NCBI GenBank assembly: GCA_018268915.1
Contig: JAFDVQ010000001.1
Coordinates: forward strand, 186,001 to 250,000
Direction of reading: 5' to 3'
From: Acidobacteriota bacterium
Lineage (GTDB): Bacteria > Acidobacteriota > Terriglobia > Terriglobales > Acidobacteriaceae
DNA: 64,000 bases
The number at the start of each line of letters is the position of its first letter. The first letter of the stretch is position 1. The notes beneath the pieces were generated by a model that saw only the letters and a program-made list of their open reading frames with translations, was not told the origin of the DNA and searched no databases. Position numbers and translations under genes: made by a program. Positions 50,512 to 59,976 of this stretch are shown here, one piece after another.

Positions 50512-51621
50512 CTACTGGTCGCCGCCGAGCACATTCTCGACTGGCGCAATGAAACCGAACAGGCCGTGAGACTCATCGTCAGGGCCTGCGGCGAAGAAGA
50601 GATTGTTCGCTGGTCCCGACGTGCCCCCGCTTCCAAAGGCAATTGCCCAGAGACCCTCAATCGCAATTGGCTTATTGCTGGCGTCATTGAGATGGCCAAT
50701 GAAGTCGCCCGTGACGGGATCGAAGACGGCGATTTTACCGGTGCCAAATTGGCCGACAAGTATGTCATGGCTGAACGCACCGAAGTCAGAAGGAGCCTGT
50801 GCCATTCCCCACGGAGCATTCAACCACCACCCGTGCTGAAGGCGATGGATGAGGTGTCCCCAGGGCGTGTAGACATCGACGTATCCGAGGCCCATGCCTG
50901 CAATTTCATCGTGTTTCTGGCTGTCCTGCTTCGCATATGCGACGTAGAGATTGCCTCCGATGTTCTGAATGTTGAACGGGGCGAAGCCGTGACGGACATG
51001 GTCATCGCGGAACGCGTCTCCCCCAAGAGAGATGGGATTGAAGAACTTGTCGTAAACGCGAATGCGCCCTTGCTTGAAATCAGCGGCGTAGAGAAAGTTG
51101 GCGATCCCTCCACCTTTCGCGTCGCGAATGGTAGCCATAGCAAGACCCTTGAATACGGCAGAGCCTTTCGTGTTCACCTTGATCACCGCATCGGTTGGAG
51201 CAACGCCAGGATTCCATGCGGAGATGGTTCCGTCTTCCGTAGCGAAGATGAAGACAGCAGGCTTGGTAGGAGCGAGCTCAAAGTCGGTGGTGCCGTTGAA
51301 GACCTGTCCCGTCGGTGTGCCTGTCGGATTCTTCTTCGCATCGCCGGAAGGAATGGTGACGACGAGAGGCACGATAGATCCGGTGCCTGAATACAAGGTT
51401 GTCTTTCCGGTTCCATTGTCCGAGATCCACCAAGGTGAGCCGGAGCTGCGCGACATGCCCCATCCGTTCACCAGGTTTGGATCATTGGTCGTGTCGGAAA
51501 CGAGATTGGTTTGCTTGTAGTGTTGAAGCTGCTGAGCAGGGGCCGCAATGGCAATCCCGAGCACTCCGGCGAACGCGGCGAGGGGAAGCGCTGCGCCGCG
51601 ACGATCGCGGATGTTTAACAT
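50512..51621 (-). CDS. TIGR03118-family exported protein
   Basis: A 369-residue secreted protein of a family known only by the TIGR03118 model. The ATG at 51621 has AGGAG five bases upstream; a GTG at 51627 precedes it. A signal peptide (ALPLAAFAGVLGIAIAAPAQA-like) is followed by repeated beta-blade-like segments: NLVSDTTNDPNLVNGWGMSRSSGSPWWISDNGTG, GLAMATIRDAKGGGIANFLYAADF, NPISLGGDAFRDDHVRHGFAPFN and GSGGTSGPANNLFFAAGPDDESHGLFG. A beta-propeller fold is probable from the Gly/Asp/Trp spacing. The function is unknown. Confidence 0.88.
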   Translation of the reverse strand: MLNIRDRRGAALPLAAFAGVLGIAIAAPAQQLQHYKQTNLVSDTTNDPNLVNGWGMSRSSGSPWWISDNGTGKTTLYSGTGSIVPLVVTIPSGDAKKNPTGTPTGQVFNGTTDFELAPTKPAVFIFATEDGTISAWNPGVAPTDAVIKVNTKGSAVFKGLAMATIRDAKGGGIANFLYAADFKQGRIRVYDKFFNPISLGGDAFRDDHVRHGFAPFNIQNIGGNLYVAYAKQDSQKHDEIAGMGLGYVDVYTPWGHLIHRLQHGWWLNAPWGMAQAPSDFGAFSHDILVGQFGTGKIAVFDPVTGDFIGHLNDASNKPIAIEGLWAIAFGSGGTSGPANNLFFAAGPDDESHGLFGFIAPVENVLGGDQ

Positions 51622-52076
51622 AGACACTCCTTTTGCGGATCAGGTATCGCCTGAATCGCGATTGCCGCGGCAAAAGCATCTGCCTCAGCGAGGCAAAGAT
51701 AGACGGGACACGGTATAGCGGATGTCAGGAAATTGTCACTTCGCGGTCATTCTTTGCTTCGGAATTTTCAATCGCGTGGAATTTAAAAACCGCGCAGCTG
51801 CTAAATGGTAACCATCTCCACTGTTAGATTCGCGCGCGCGAAGTTGGCATTTTCTAGATGGATAAAGTACTTCGCTGCTACGCCTCAGCTATGGTTGCGA
51901 TGGTTACCATAATGCGGCGTTTAAAGTGGCCTTCTTTCCACAGCGATGAGGCATCACAATGTCTTATATCCGTCCAACATTCGTAGCCGGCAGGGACGGT
52001 CGCAAGCCTCGCCGGAACCACCCCGCCCCCCAGAGCGTCATCTGGCAAAGTGCAAGAGCCACTAAGGCAGGCCCCA
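51622..52076. other. 455-base intergenic region
   Basis: Divergent control region between the TIGR03118 gene (leftward) and the phospholipase-like gene (rightward). It contains two 11-bp palindromes (reported separately) and an A/T-rich stretch near 51760-51800. No convincing CDS, tRNA or known riboswitch could be placed. A short GC-rich segment at 51995-52030 loosely recalls part of a GEMM riboswitch but lacks its conserved GGCAAAC element. Confidence 0.6.
51805..51910. promoter_or_regulatory. Two identical-type palindromes, ATGGTAACCAT and ATGGTTACCAT
   Basis: Perfect 11-bp palindromes at 51805-51815 and 51900-51910, centred 95 bases apart (about nine helical turns), lie in the divergent promoter region. 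Such paired operators often bind one dimeric repressor or support a DNA loop. The regulator is not encoded nearby. Confidence 0.45.
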
Positions 52077-54692
52077 GTGAAACGTTTCCCCTTCCTTGCA
52101 TCACTTTTGACCTTGGTTGGAATTTCAGTTTTAGCCAACAGCGCTTCAGCAGCAACTCCAACCGTCGCCATAAAAGCGAGTTCCAACACCATCAATTCCG
52201 GCCAGACTGTCACGCTAACCGTGACCGAATCAAATGCTGCCTCGATTCACGTGACGGGATCTAACGGCACCTCATACAACCTGCCATTCAACGGCGGGAC
52301 ACTCAACGTAGCGCCGACTTCGACAACAACCTACACAGCGACCGCGACCAACTCGACCGGCAGCGCAAGCGCCCAGACCACAATCACCGTGAACGCCGGT
52401 TCTCCTGCACCCACCGTCTCGATATCGGCCGCCAAGAGTTCGATCTCTCCCGGGACTTCGGACACGCTGACCGTGACTGCCTCGAATGCAACGTCGCTGA
52501 GCGTCACAGGCACTGACGGATCGTCCTATAGCTTGGCCGCGTCGGGCGGCACCATTACTGTTACTCCGTCATCGACGACCACCTATACGGCAAAGGCCAC
52601 TGGCTCGTCCGGAACCAGCGCGTCGTCCAGCACAACCATCACGGTGACGACCAGCAACTTGCCAACGGTGTCGATCACCGCGAGTTCCACGAGTATTAAC
52701 TCGGGACAGTCCGTCACGCTGACCATCACCGATACCAAGACTGCCTCCGTCAAGGTGACGGGTTCTAATGGAACCTCGTACTCGCTGCCTTATAACGGCG
52801 GGACGGTAAGCGTGGCTCCGACCTCGACGACCATTTACACCGCGACGGCGACAAACTCGAGCGGTAGCACCACAGCTCAGGTGACGATCACCGTAGGACA
52901 GTCCGCACAGAATCCCACTGTGACCATCTCGGCTCAGAACAGCTCAATTAATCCAGGCAGTTCTGATTTGCTGACGGTAACCGCCACCCATGCGACTAGC
53001 GTCACTGTGACCGGTTCCGACGGAAGTTCCTACCCGCTCTCGTCCACCGGCGGAACAGTAACGGTGACTCCGACGGCCACCACGACCTACACGGCTGAAG
53101 CAAGCAACGCGTCCGGCACCACGGCGTCGGCACAAACGACCGTGACGGTGGGAACATCGGGCGGCGGCGATGTCACCAAGATCAAGCACATCATCTTCGA
53201 AATGCAGGAAAACCGCTCGTTTGATAGCTACTTCGGCATGTTGAATCCGTATCGCAGGTCGAAGGGCTGGAACATTGGCGATGACGGGAAAACCTACGAC
53301 GTAGACGGAATCGACGACAAGCTCAACAAGATCACCAACCTGGACGATGAGGGTGATGTCTATCACCTCTACAAGTTCCGCTCGACGTGCATGGACGACG
53401 ACAGCTCAGACTGGCTCGCAAGCTATGGCAGTGTGAATCGTTATAACTTCCAGGCTACCCGACCCATCAAGATGGATGGCTTTGTCCACACAGGAGAGGG
53501 ATTTGCTAAGAGCTGCGCCGCGTCCGGCAAGTGCAGTGGCGCCTACACAGACCTCACGGGTCTGCGGGCCATGGGCTATTTCGATCAGGATTTTCTCAAC
53601 TACTACTACTACATGGCGTCGCAGTTCGCCATTTCTGACCGGTGGTTCTCACCGATCTCGAGCAAGAGCGTGCCAAACCGCATCGCAACCGACGCTGGCG
53701 GCACCACGCAGGGTCTGGCCTACGATCGTGGCAGTGACGATCATGTCAGTACGGAAGTCTCTAAAACCATCTTCCAGGCACTGACGGAAGCGGGTGTCTC
53801 CTGGAAGATCTACTACTCGAAGACAGTCTCCAACTTCCCTCAAACGACCTTCCTGGAATTCAGCTACTCCAACCGGTTCCTGTACGGAAAGACGGCCATG
53901 AATTCCTGCACTGGCAATACGCAGCCATCGAGCGTAGTCGGAGATTCGACGAACTCGTTCTGCATCGATCCGAACCATATCGCACCACTGTCGCAATACT
54001 TCACCGACCTTCAGAACAACACGCTGCCGTCGTTCTCGTTTATCGAACAGGGCGACAGCGACGAGCATCCAGGATCGAATCAATCCGTTCTGTCAGGACA
54101 ATCAGTGATGTCGAACATCATCAACAAGCTGATGGCCAGCTCGTCCTGGAGCAGCTCGGTCTTCTTCTTCGCCTATGACGAAGGAGGCGGCCCCTATGAT
54201 CACGTTCCGCCGGTTCCCGGACACTCCAACCAGAATACGAACGCGTCACTTGGCACAATCCCGGATATCTCCTCCATCGCCGTCAATCCGGATAACTTCA
54301 ACCCATGCCTGCCGCCAACTCCGGGCCAGTACACTCTTCATTGCGACCTGCGTCCCAGCAGCCCAGGTGCGCACGCAGGAGACGCTGCAGCTGTAAAGGG
54401 GTTTGCCGCACAACTCGGCTTCCGCGTGCCAAATATGGTCATATCGCCGTTCACGCGCAGGCACTATGTCTCGCACACTCCAATGGACCACACTGCGATT
54501 ATCAAGTTTGTAGAGAGCCGCTTTATTAGTCCGTCGGCTCATCTGACGAACCGTGATGCCGCACAACCGAACCTGCTTGAGTTCTTTGACTTCAACGCAG
54601 TTCCATGGTCCGCGCCGCCGGTTCCGCCGAAGCCGGTTTCTTCTACGTCTCTCGGCTACAACCCATGCCTGCCTGAGAGCATGGGGCCGTAA
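52077..54692 (+). CDS. Phospholipase C-like phosphoesterase with four Ig-like repeats
   Basis: An 871-residue secreted protein. The GTG at 52077 opens a signal peptide (KRFPFLASLLTLVGISVLANSASA). Four Ig-like repeats of about 83 residues follow (roughly 52155-53160); repeats 1 and 3 resemble each other, as do 2 and 4. From residue about 363 there is a phosphoesterase domain of the phospholipase C/acid phosphatase family (PF04185): IKHIIFEMQENRSFDSYFGML, SDDHVSTEVSKTIFQALTEAGVSWKIYY, FSFIEQGDSDEHP, FFAYDEGGGPYDHVPPV and PMDHTAIIKFVE. Its substrates in relatives are phospholipids or phosphomonoesters. The repeats probably display the enzyme or bind a surface. Confidence 0.88.
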   Translation: MKRFPFLASLLTLVGISVLANSASAATPTVAIKASSNTINSGQTVTLTVTESNAASIHVTGSNGTSYNLPFNGGTLNVAPTSTTTYTATATNSTGSASAQTTITVNAGSPAPTVSISAAKSSISPGTSDTLTVTASNATSLSVTGTDGSSYSLAASGGTITVTPSSTTTYTAKATGSSGTSASSSTTITVTTSNLPTVSITASSTSINSGQSVTLTITDTKTASVKVTGSNGTSYSLPYNGGTVSVAPTSTTIYTATATNSSGSTTAQVTITVGQSAQNPTVTISAQNSSINPGSSDLLTVTATHATSVTVTGSDGSSYPLSSTGGTVTVTPTATTTYTAEASNASGTTASAQTTVTVGTSGGGDVTKIKHIIFEMQENRSFDSYFGMLNPYRRSKGWNIGDDGKTYDVDGIDDKLNKITNLDDEGDVYHLYKFRSTCMDDDSSDWLASYGSVNRYNFQATRPIKMDGFVHTGEGFAKSCAASGKCSGAYTDLTGLRAMGYFDQDFLNYYYYMASQFAISDRWFSPISSKSVPNRIATDAGGTTQGLAYDRGSDDHVSTEVSKTIFQALTEAGVSWKIYYSKTVSNFPQTTFLEFSYSNRFLYGKTAMNSCTGNTQPSSVVGDSTNSFCIDPNHIAPLSQYFTDLQNNTLPSFSFIEQGDSDEHPGSNQSVLSGQSVMSNIINKLMASSSWSSSVFFFAYDEGGGPYDHVPPVPGHSNQNTNASLGTIPDISSIAVNPDNFNPCLPPTPGQYTLHCDLRPSSPGAHAGDAAAVKGFAAQLGFRVPNMVISPFTRRHYVSHTPMDHTAIIKFVESRFISPSAHLTNRDAAQPNLLEFFDFNAVPWSAPPVPPKPVSSTSLGYNPCLPESMGP

Positions 54693-54724
54693 TCCTATCG
54701 ACAGAACAGGCATTGAGTACCAAA

Positions 54725-54765
54725 GAACTTCCGGGAGGCAAGACTTCTCCCGGAAGTTCTTTTTT
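54725..54765 (+). terminator. Terminator after the phospholipase-like gene
   Basis: GAACTTCCGGGAG (54725-54737) pairs with CTCCCGGAAGTTC (54747-54759), loop of nine bases, then six Ts. It lies 32 bases after the stop. Confidence 0.88.
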
Positions 54766-54787
54766 CATTTGGTAGCCTGAAAGCGCA

Positions 54788-56137
54788 ATGAACCAAGACA
54801 AAGCGCGATCGGATGGCTTTCTGCTGATATGCCTGGGCGCCCTCACGTTCGTTGCACTGGGATTTTTGATGATCCTGTCCCGAAAGGATCAGGGGCTGGA
54901 TTTCAGAATTGCTTATAGCGCTGCACGCTGCCTCATAGAGCATCGCGATCCCTACGATCAGGCCGACTTGCTTCGGACTTACACAGAAAATGGCGGTACC
55001 CTGCCGCAAGACGGGATCGAGGCGCTCAGGTCAGAAGGCCTATACATTTATCTCCCCACAATTTTTATTGCAACGATGCCACTTGTGATTGTTCCGATGC
55101 CCGTTGCGTATGTCGTGTGGACCGCTGCCGCGGCTCTTAGCTTTCTTACTGCGGCATGGATGATGTGGAGCATTGGCAAGGAGCGGGCGCCAATAGTTAC
55201 GGGTGGACTGCTCTGCTGCTATCTCGCGAACAGTGGATCATTGATTTCAACAGGGAATGCTGCGTCGATTGCCCTGAGTCTTGGAATTATCGGGGCGTGG
55301 AGTATTCTTCGGGAGAAGTGGGTTGCTGTAGGCGTTTTGTGCTTGGCGCTGAGCCTTGCGATTAAGCCGCATGACTCGGCATTCTTGTGGTTGGTGTTGA
55401 TTCTCTGTGGCGGGACTATCCGTAAGCGTGCGGTGCAGAGTCTGAGTGTGATGGCCTGCGGGAGCCTGCCATTTGTCGTTTGGGTCTGGTACATCGCGCC
55501 GCGATGGATGGCGGAAATGCGTGTTCACCTAGCAGTTCTATCTGCTCATGGCGCAGTAAGCGATCCGGGGCCGGAGACGGTATTAAATCGGGGTACGCTC
55601 ACCATGACAAATCTGCAGGCTGCGTTCAGCTTAGCGTGGGATGATCCGCGTTTCTACAACGCAGCGAGCTATGGGATTTGCATTTGTATGGCTTCTGTTG
55701 CGATTGCTGTGTCTGTGCGGCGGCGCCTTAACGAGGATGCGCGATGGGTGGCGATGGCGTTTGCGGCGGCCCTGACGCTCTTGCCCGTGTATCACCGGCA
55801 GTACGATTCAAAGCTGCTGATCCTGACGATACCGGCTTGCGCTCTGTTGTGGTCTAAGAGTAAGAGAGGCGGGATTGGGAAGACTGCGGTCGTTGTGACT
55901 GGGCTTGGGTTGCTGGTGACTTCAGATCTGCCGTGGGCGTTATATTTGGCGTCCACCTCGAAGATGCATTTCTCAGGAATCGCGGGACGGCTCTATTTTC
56001 TTTCCTTGGCTCTTCCAGTTCCCAGCGTGGTTGCTGGCGTGGCGCTGTTCTATCTCGGTATCTACGTAAGGACCGTGTGGAGCGATGGCACTGAACGCGG
56101 GACCGCGGAGCCGACGCGCACGGCGTCAAGCAGTTAG
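54788..56137 (+). CDS. GT87-like (DUF2029) polytopic glycosyltransferase
   Basis: A 449-residue membrane protein with about ten predicted helices (FLLICLGALTFVALGFLMIL and others up to VVAGVALFYLGIYV). The features QGLDFRIAYSAARCLIEHRDPYD, GLYIYLPTIFIATMPL, STGNAASIALSLGIIGAW and LALSLAIKPHDSAF match GT87/DUF2029 lipid-linked sugar mannosyltransferases, which use polyprenyl-phosphate sugars at the outer face of the membrane. The acidic DFR at the first outer loop is the likely catalytic Asp. Substrate unknown. Its stop overlaps the stop of the convergent ABC exporter by four bases. Confidence 0.75.
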   Translation: MNQDKARSDGFLLICLGALTFVALGFLMILSRKDQGLDFRIAYSAARCLIEHRDPYDQADLLRTYTENGGTLPQDGIEALRSEGLYIYLPTIFIATMPLVIVPMPVAYVVWTAAAALSFLTAAWMMWSIGKERAPIVTGGLLCCYLANSGSLISTGNAASIALSLGIIGAWSILREKWVAVGVLCLALSLAIKPHDSAFLWLVLILCGGTIRKRAVQSLSVMACGSLPFVVWVWYIAPRWMAEMRVHLAVLSAHGAVSDPGPETVLNRGTLTMTNLQAAFSLAWDDPRFYNAASYGICICMASVAIAVSVRRRLNEDARWVAMAFAAALTLLPVYHRQYDSKLLILTIPACALLWSKSKRGGIGKTAVVVTGLGLLVTSDLPWALYLASTSKMHFSGIAGRLYFLSLALPVPSVVAGVALFYLGIYVRTVWSDGTERGTAEPTRTASSS

Positions 56138-58176
56138 GAAATCGCCGGCTCGATGCGCGGAGCGGCCAGGGAAGCAGGCGAACCAATCTCCTGATCCTTG
56201 TATTGAAGCTGGTAGAGCTTCCAATACAGGCCCCGTTGCGCGAGCAACTGTTGGTGACTGCCCAGTTCGCGAAGCTGCCCCTTGTGCATCACAAGAATCG
56301 TGTCGGCACGCTGCACAGTAGAAAGGCGATGCGCAATCAGCACGCTGGTGCGGCCCTCGACCATGCGATCGAGCGCGCCGCGAATGCGCAACTCGGTGTC
56401 GGTGTCGACGCTCGAGGTCGCTTCATCCAGAATCAGAATGCGCGGATTGTATGCGAGGGCACGGGCGAAATTGATGAGCTGCTTCTGACCGGTTGAAAGC
56501 GAATTTCCGCGTTCGCGAACGGGCTCCTCAAATTTCTTCGGCAACGATTCGATAAAGTCGAGCACGTTGACGTCACGCGCGGCACCTTCGAGAGCGGCGT
56601 CGGTAAGAGCGTCGTTGCCGAAGCGGATATTCTCTGCGATCGTTCCTGCAAATAGGAACGGGTCTTGCAGAACCACAGCGAAGTGGCTGCGCAGCGCTGC
56701 CAGATCAAGTTCGCGCAAATCCACGCCGTCGAGACATATCGACCCCGCAGTCACGTCGTAGAAGCGCATCATCAGGCTGGTCAGAGTAGTCTTGCCGGCA
56801 CCCGTGTGCCCGACGATAGCAATCGTCTCGCCCGGCTCAACCGTGAACGAAACGTCCTTGAGGATCCACTCAATATCGGGGATAGCGCCGAGATGCCGCG
56901 CGCGATCAGGCGAGTCACCGAGGCTGTCGATGAGCGCCTTCTGTTCCGGTGTCAGCTTCTGGTAGGTGAACCAGACATGGTGGAACTCAATGCGATTCGA
57001 GCCATCACCGGATTTCGGCTTTGCCGGGCTGACGATCTCAGGCTCCGTATCCATGAGCTTGAAGATGCGCTCGCAAGCAGCCATGGCGGCCTGCAGGATG
57101 TTGTACTTGTCGCTGAGATCCTGGATTGGACGCCAGAAGCGCTGCGAATACATGTTGAACGCAGCAAGCATGCCGATCGTGACCGAACCTGAAAGCACGC
57201 CGAAACCGCCGCGCCAGATAACGAGCGCGATCGCGATCGAGGAAAGAATTTCAACGGCCGGATAGTAAAGAGCGTAGGCAAAGATCGTGTCTTTGAACGC
57301 GATCATGTGCAGGCGGTTCACCGCCTCGAAGTCTTTGTAGGCGCGTTGCTCGCGGTTGAAGAGCTGCACAACGCTCATGCCGCTGACGTGCTCCTGCGTG
57401 AAGCTGTTGATGCGGGCGATAGCGGCGCGCACTCGGCGGTAGCTCTCGCGGACGCTGTTGCGGAACATGCGCGTAACCAGCAAAATGAGCGGGAATACGG
57501 AGAAGGCAAGAAGCGCCAGCCACCACTTGGTCTTCAGCATCACGATGGCCATGAAGGTCAGCGTGAAGAAGTCGTCGACGATGGCGAGAATGCCCCCGGT
57601 GAACATTTCATTGATCGCATCCACGTCCGAGGTGATGCGGGTGACCAGGCGTCCCACGGCGTGTGTATCGAAGAAGCCGACGTGCATTCGCTGCATGTGG
57701 CGAAAGATGTCGCGGCGCAGGTCGAACATGATCTTCTGTCCGGTCCACTGCATCAGGTAGGTCTGGACGAACTCGAAGAGGTAAGCCGAAACCTGGCAAC
57801 AGAGATAAATAAGGGCTAGTCGCGTGATGCCCTGCATCGGATCCGGCGGAAGGTGGCGCAGCAGAAAGGCCGTTGGTCCGCCTTCGTGGCTGAGCAGCGT
57901 GGCACCTGAAGGGCCTTTGTCGGTAGGGAAGTAGCGGTCCATGCCTACCATCAGCAGAAAAGGCCCGGCGATGTCGCTGACAGATTTGAGGCTGATCGAT
58001 ATCGAAGAAACTGCCGCCTGCCACCAGTAAGGCTTGAGGTAGTGCCCCAGGCGCTTGATCAGGCGCGAATCGTAGACCTTGCCTACAGGGTCTTCGTCGG
58101 GTTTCTGAGCGTTCCCGGTCTGCGGTTCGGGCTTTTTCGCATCAGCTTGGCGGGGTTTTTGCTCGGCGTCCGGCAT
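56134..58176 (-). CDS. ABC exporter, fused permease-ATPase (MsbA/MDR type)
   Basis: A 680-residue half-transporter that would act as a homodimer or with a partner. The N-terminal 60 residues are charged (PDAEQKPRQADAKKPEPQTGNAQKP). Six membrane helices span about residues 50-350 with the coupling loop MHVGFFDTHAVGRLVTRITSDVDAINEMF. The ATPase has Walker A GHTGAGKTT, the signature LSTGQKQLINFARAL, Walker B ILILDEATSSVDTD, and the H-loop AHRLS. A 25-residue insert lies between the permease and ATPase (QKALIDSLGDSPDRARHLG). Substrate unknown; lipids and drugs are usual in this family. No partner half-transporter is encoded nearby. Confidence 0.92.
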   Translation of the reverse strand: MPDAEQKPRQADAKKPEPQTGNAQKPDEDPVGKVYDSRLIKRLGHYLKPYWWQAAVSSISISLKSVSDIAGPFLLMVGMDRYFPTDKGPSGATLLSHEGGPTAFLLRHLPPDPMQGITRLALIYLCCQVSAYLFEFVQTYLMQWTGQKIMFDLRRDIFRHMQRMHVGFFDTHAVGRLVTRITSDVDAINEMFTGGILAIVDDFFTLTFMAIVMLKTKWWLALLAFSVFPLILLVTRMFRNSVRESYRRVRAAIARINSFTQEHVSGMSVVQLFNREQRAYKDFEAVNRLHMIAFKDTIFAYALYYPAVEILSSIAIALVIWRGGFGVLSGSVTIGMLAAFNMYSQRFWRPIQDLSDKYNILQAAMAACERIFKLMDTEPEIVSPAKPKSGDGSNRIEFHHVWFTYQKLTPEQKALIDSLGDSPDRARHLGAIPDIEWILKDVSFTVEPGETIAIVGHTGAGKTTLTSLMMRFYDVTAGSICLDGVDLRELDLAALRSHFAVVLQDPFLFAGTIAENIRFGNDALTDAALEGAARDVNVLDFIESLPKKFEEPVRERGNSLSTGQKQLINFARALAYNPRILILDEATSSVDTDTELRIRGALDRMVEGRTSVLIAHRLSTVQRADTILVMHKGQLRELGSHQQLLAQRGLYWKLYQLQYKDQEIGSPASLAAPRIEPAIS

Positions 58177-58358
58177 CGATTCCTATGTCCATTGTACGGG
58201 GAAGTCATGGGCCTGACCGGATGCGAGAACCGCCTGAATCGTCTTGAGCCCGTTCTTCTTTTGACTCAGCAGATGCCTCACTGGATACAGAAGGTTCGGG
58301 CTTTTGTGAGGTGAAAGCATGCGAGATGCGCGAGCCAGCGCTGCAATAGACTCAAACC

Positions 58359-59807
58359 GTGGGCCTCAGTGATTCCATTCCGGCCTCAATTGCCGCAAAG
58401 CAGCCAACGCCGGTGGTGCGGCGCGGTCAGTACGTCTATCCGCCGGGCCTCCGCCTCAATCTGCCGTTCTACCGTTTTCACGGCTTTTTCGATCCGCAGA
58501 ACCCCGTCTTGCTCTTCGAGCACCTGAGGCGCTACGGACGGGCCGCCCACTATCGCATCCTGCGAAACGATGTTGTCTTGTTGAATGATCCTTCAGACAT
58601 CGGCGAGGTGCTGATCGACAAGGCCGCTTCGTTCGGCAAGGACCGGACGCAGAAGCGGATGAAGATATTGCTGGGCGAGGGACTTATCACCTCAGACGGA
58701 GAGGCTCACAAGCGCGGGCGGCGTGTTGCAGCCCCGGCCTTCCATCGCCGGCGCATCGAGGGCTACGGCGGCCAGATCGTCGATCTTGCCGCCGCCATGC
58801 GCGATCAGTGGAGACCTGATGTCGAGTTCGACATCTCAGGGGAGATGATGCGGCTGGCTCTGCAGGTGGTCGCTCGCACGCTCTTCGATATGGAGGTCAC
58901 GCCGGAGATCCACGACATCAACGACCAGGTCAACGTCATCATGGACCTGTACCACTTCCTCATCACCCTGCCGCGAGCCGAGCTGCTGCTCAATTGGCCC
59001 CTGCCGAAGATGAGGCGGTTCCGGGCGGCAAAGAAGCGGCTCGATCAGGTTGTCGATGGCATGATCAAATCGCGGCGGGCGGAGGTGGATGCAACAGCCG
59101 GAGTGTCCGCGCATCAAGATCGAGGAGACCTGCTGTCAATGCTGGTGGCAGCGCGCGACGATGAAGCCGGCGGCGATCACCGGCGGCTCACGTCAGAAGA
59201 GTTGCGCGACCAGGTCCTCACACTCTTTCTCGCCGGATTCGAAACGGTCTCAAACGCCCTTTCCTGGACGTGGCTGCTTCTGGGGCAAAATCCAGAGGCA
59301 GAGGCTCGCCTGCACAATGAGATTGATGGCGTTATCGGCGACCGCCTGCCCACGCTCGACGACATGCCCAAGCTCGAGTACACCAACATGGTGCTGTCGG
59401 AGTCGATGCGACTCTATCCGCCGGCCTGGGCGATGGGCCGCGAAGTCCTCGAGGATGTTTCGATCGGGCCCTACCGGCTGCGCAAGGGAACGATGGTCTT
59501 CTTCAGCCAGTACATCGTGCAGCGCGATCCTCGCTGGTTCCCCAATCCAGAGCGCTTCATGCCGGAGCGGTTCACACCCGCAGCCAAAGCCGGACGGCCG
59601 CGTTTTGCGTATTTCCCATTTGGCGGCGGAGGTCGGCAGTGCATCGGCGAATCTTTCGCGTGGATGGAGGCGACTCTGGCTCTAGCCACTCTTGCTCAAC
59701 GCTGGCGTGTGGAGTTGGTGCAGGGGCAAAAGATCGAGATGCAGCCGAAGATCACGCTGAGGCCGAAGAATGGAATCCGCGTCAGGATGATGCGCCGGCA
59801 AGGATGA
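58359..59807 (+). CDS. Cytochrome P450
   Basis: Heme-thiolate monooxygenase of about 482 residues. Signatures: I-helix AGFETVSNAL (292-301), K-helix ESMRLYPP (348-355), the PERF region (PNPERFMPERF) and the heme-binding loop FGGGGRQCIGESFA with Cys428 as axial ligand. There is no membrane anchor at the N-terminus. The GTG at 58359 lacks a strong ribosome site, so the true start may vary by some residues. The nearest relatives by motif are CYP102/CYP4-like fatty-acid or alkane hydroxylases. No ferredoxin or reductase gene is adjacent, so electrons come from elsewhere. Confidence 0.93.
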   Translation: MGLSDSIPASIAAKQPTPVVRRGQYVYPPGLRLNLPFYRFHGFFDPQNPVLLFEHLRRYGRAAHYRILRNDVVLLNDPSDIGEVLIDKAASFGKDRTQKRMKILLGEGLITSDGEAHKRGRRVAAPAFHRRRIEGYGGQIVDLAAAMRDQWRPDVEFDISGEMMRLALQVVARTLFDMEVTPEIHDINDQVNVIMDLYHFLITLPRAELLLNWPLPKMRRFRAAKKRLDQVVDGMIKSRRAEVDATAGVSAHQDRGDLLSMLVAARDDEAGGDHRRLTSEELRDQVLTLFLAGFETVSNALSWTWLLLGQNPEAEARLHNEIDGVIGDRLPTLDDMPKLEYTNMVLSESMRLYPPAWAMGREVLEDVSIGPYRLRKGTMVFFSQYIVQRDPRWFPNPERFMPERFTPAAKAGRPRFAYFPFGGGGRQCIGESFAWMEATLALATLAQRWRVELVQGQKIEMQPKITLRPKNGIRVRMMRRQG

Positions 59808-59976
59808 TTATCCGTGTATGTGGTCTTGAAGATGGCCGAGCCGCCACGCGTGATCGTGAGTTTGGCCCTGCGCGTGTTTACTGATCAGCCGACTAATGAC
59901 CGACAATGGCAAGCCGGGTCATAGAACCGGCAGTCATGCAGCAACGTCTCTATTAGTAGCCGCTCGAAGGAAAACA

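Noticed and set aside
51950..52060. Possible cyclic-di-GMP (GEMM) riboswitch upstream of the phospholipase-like gene
   Set aside because: A segment (GGGACGG, CGCAAGCC) loosely resembles part of the motif, but the conserved GGCAAAC and the tetraloop receptor are missing and the stems do not form.
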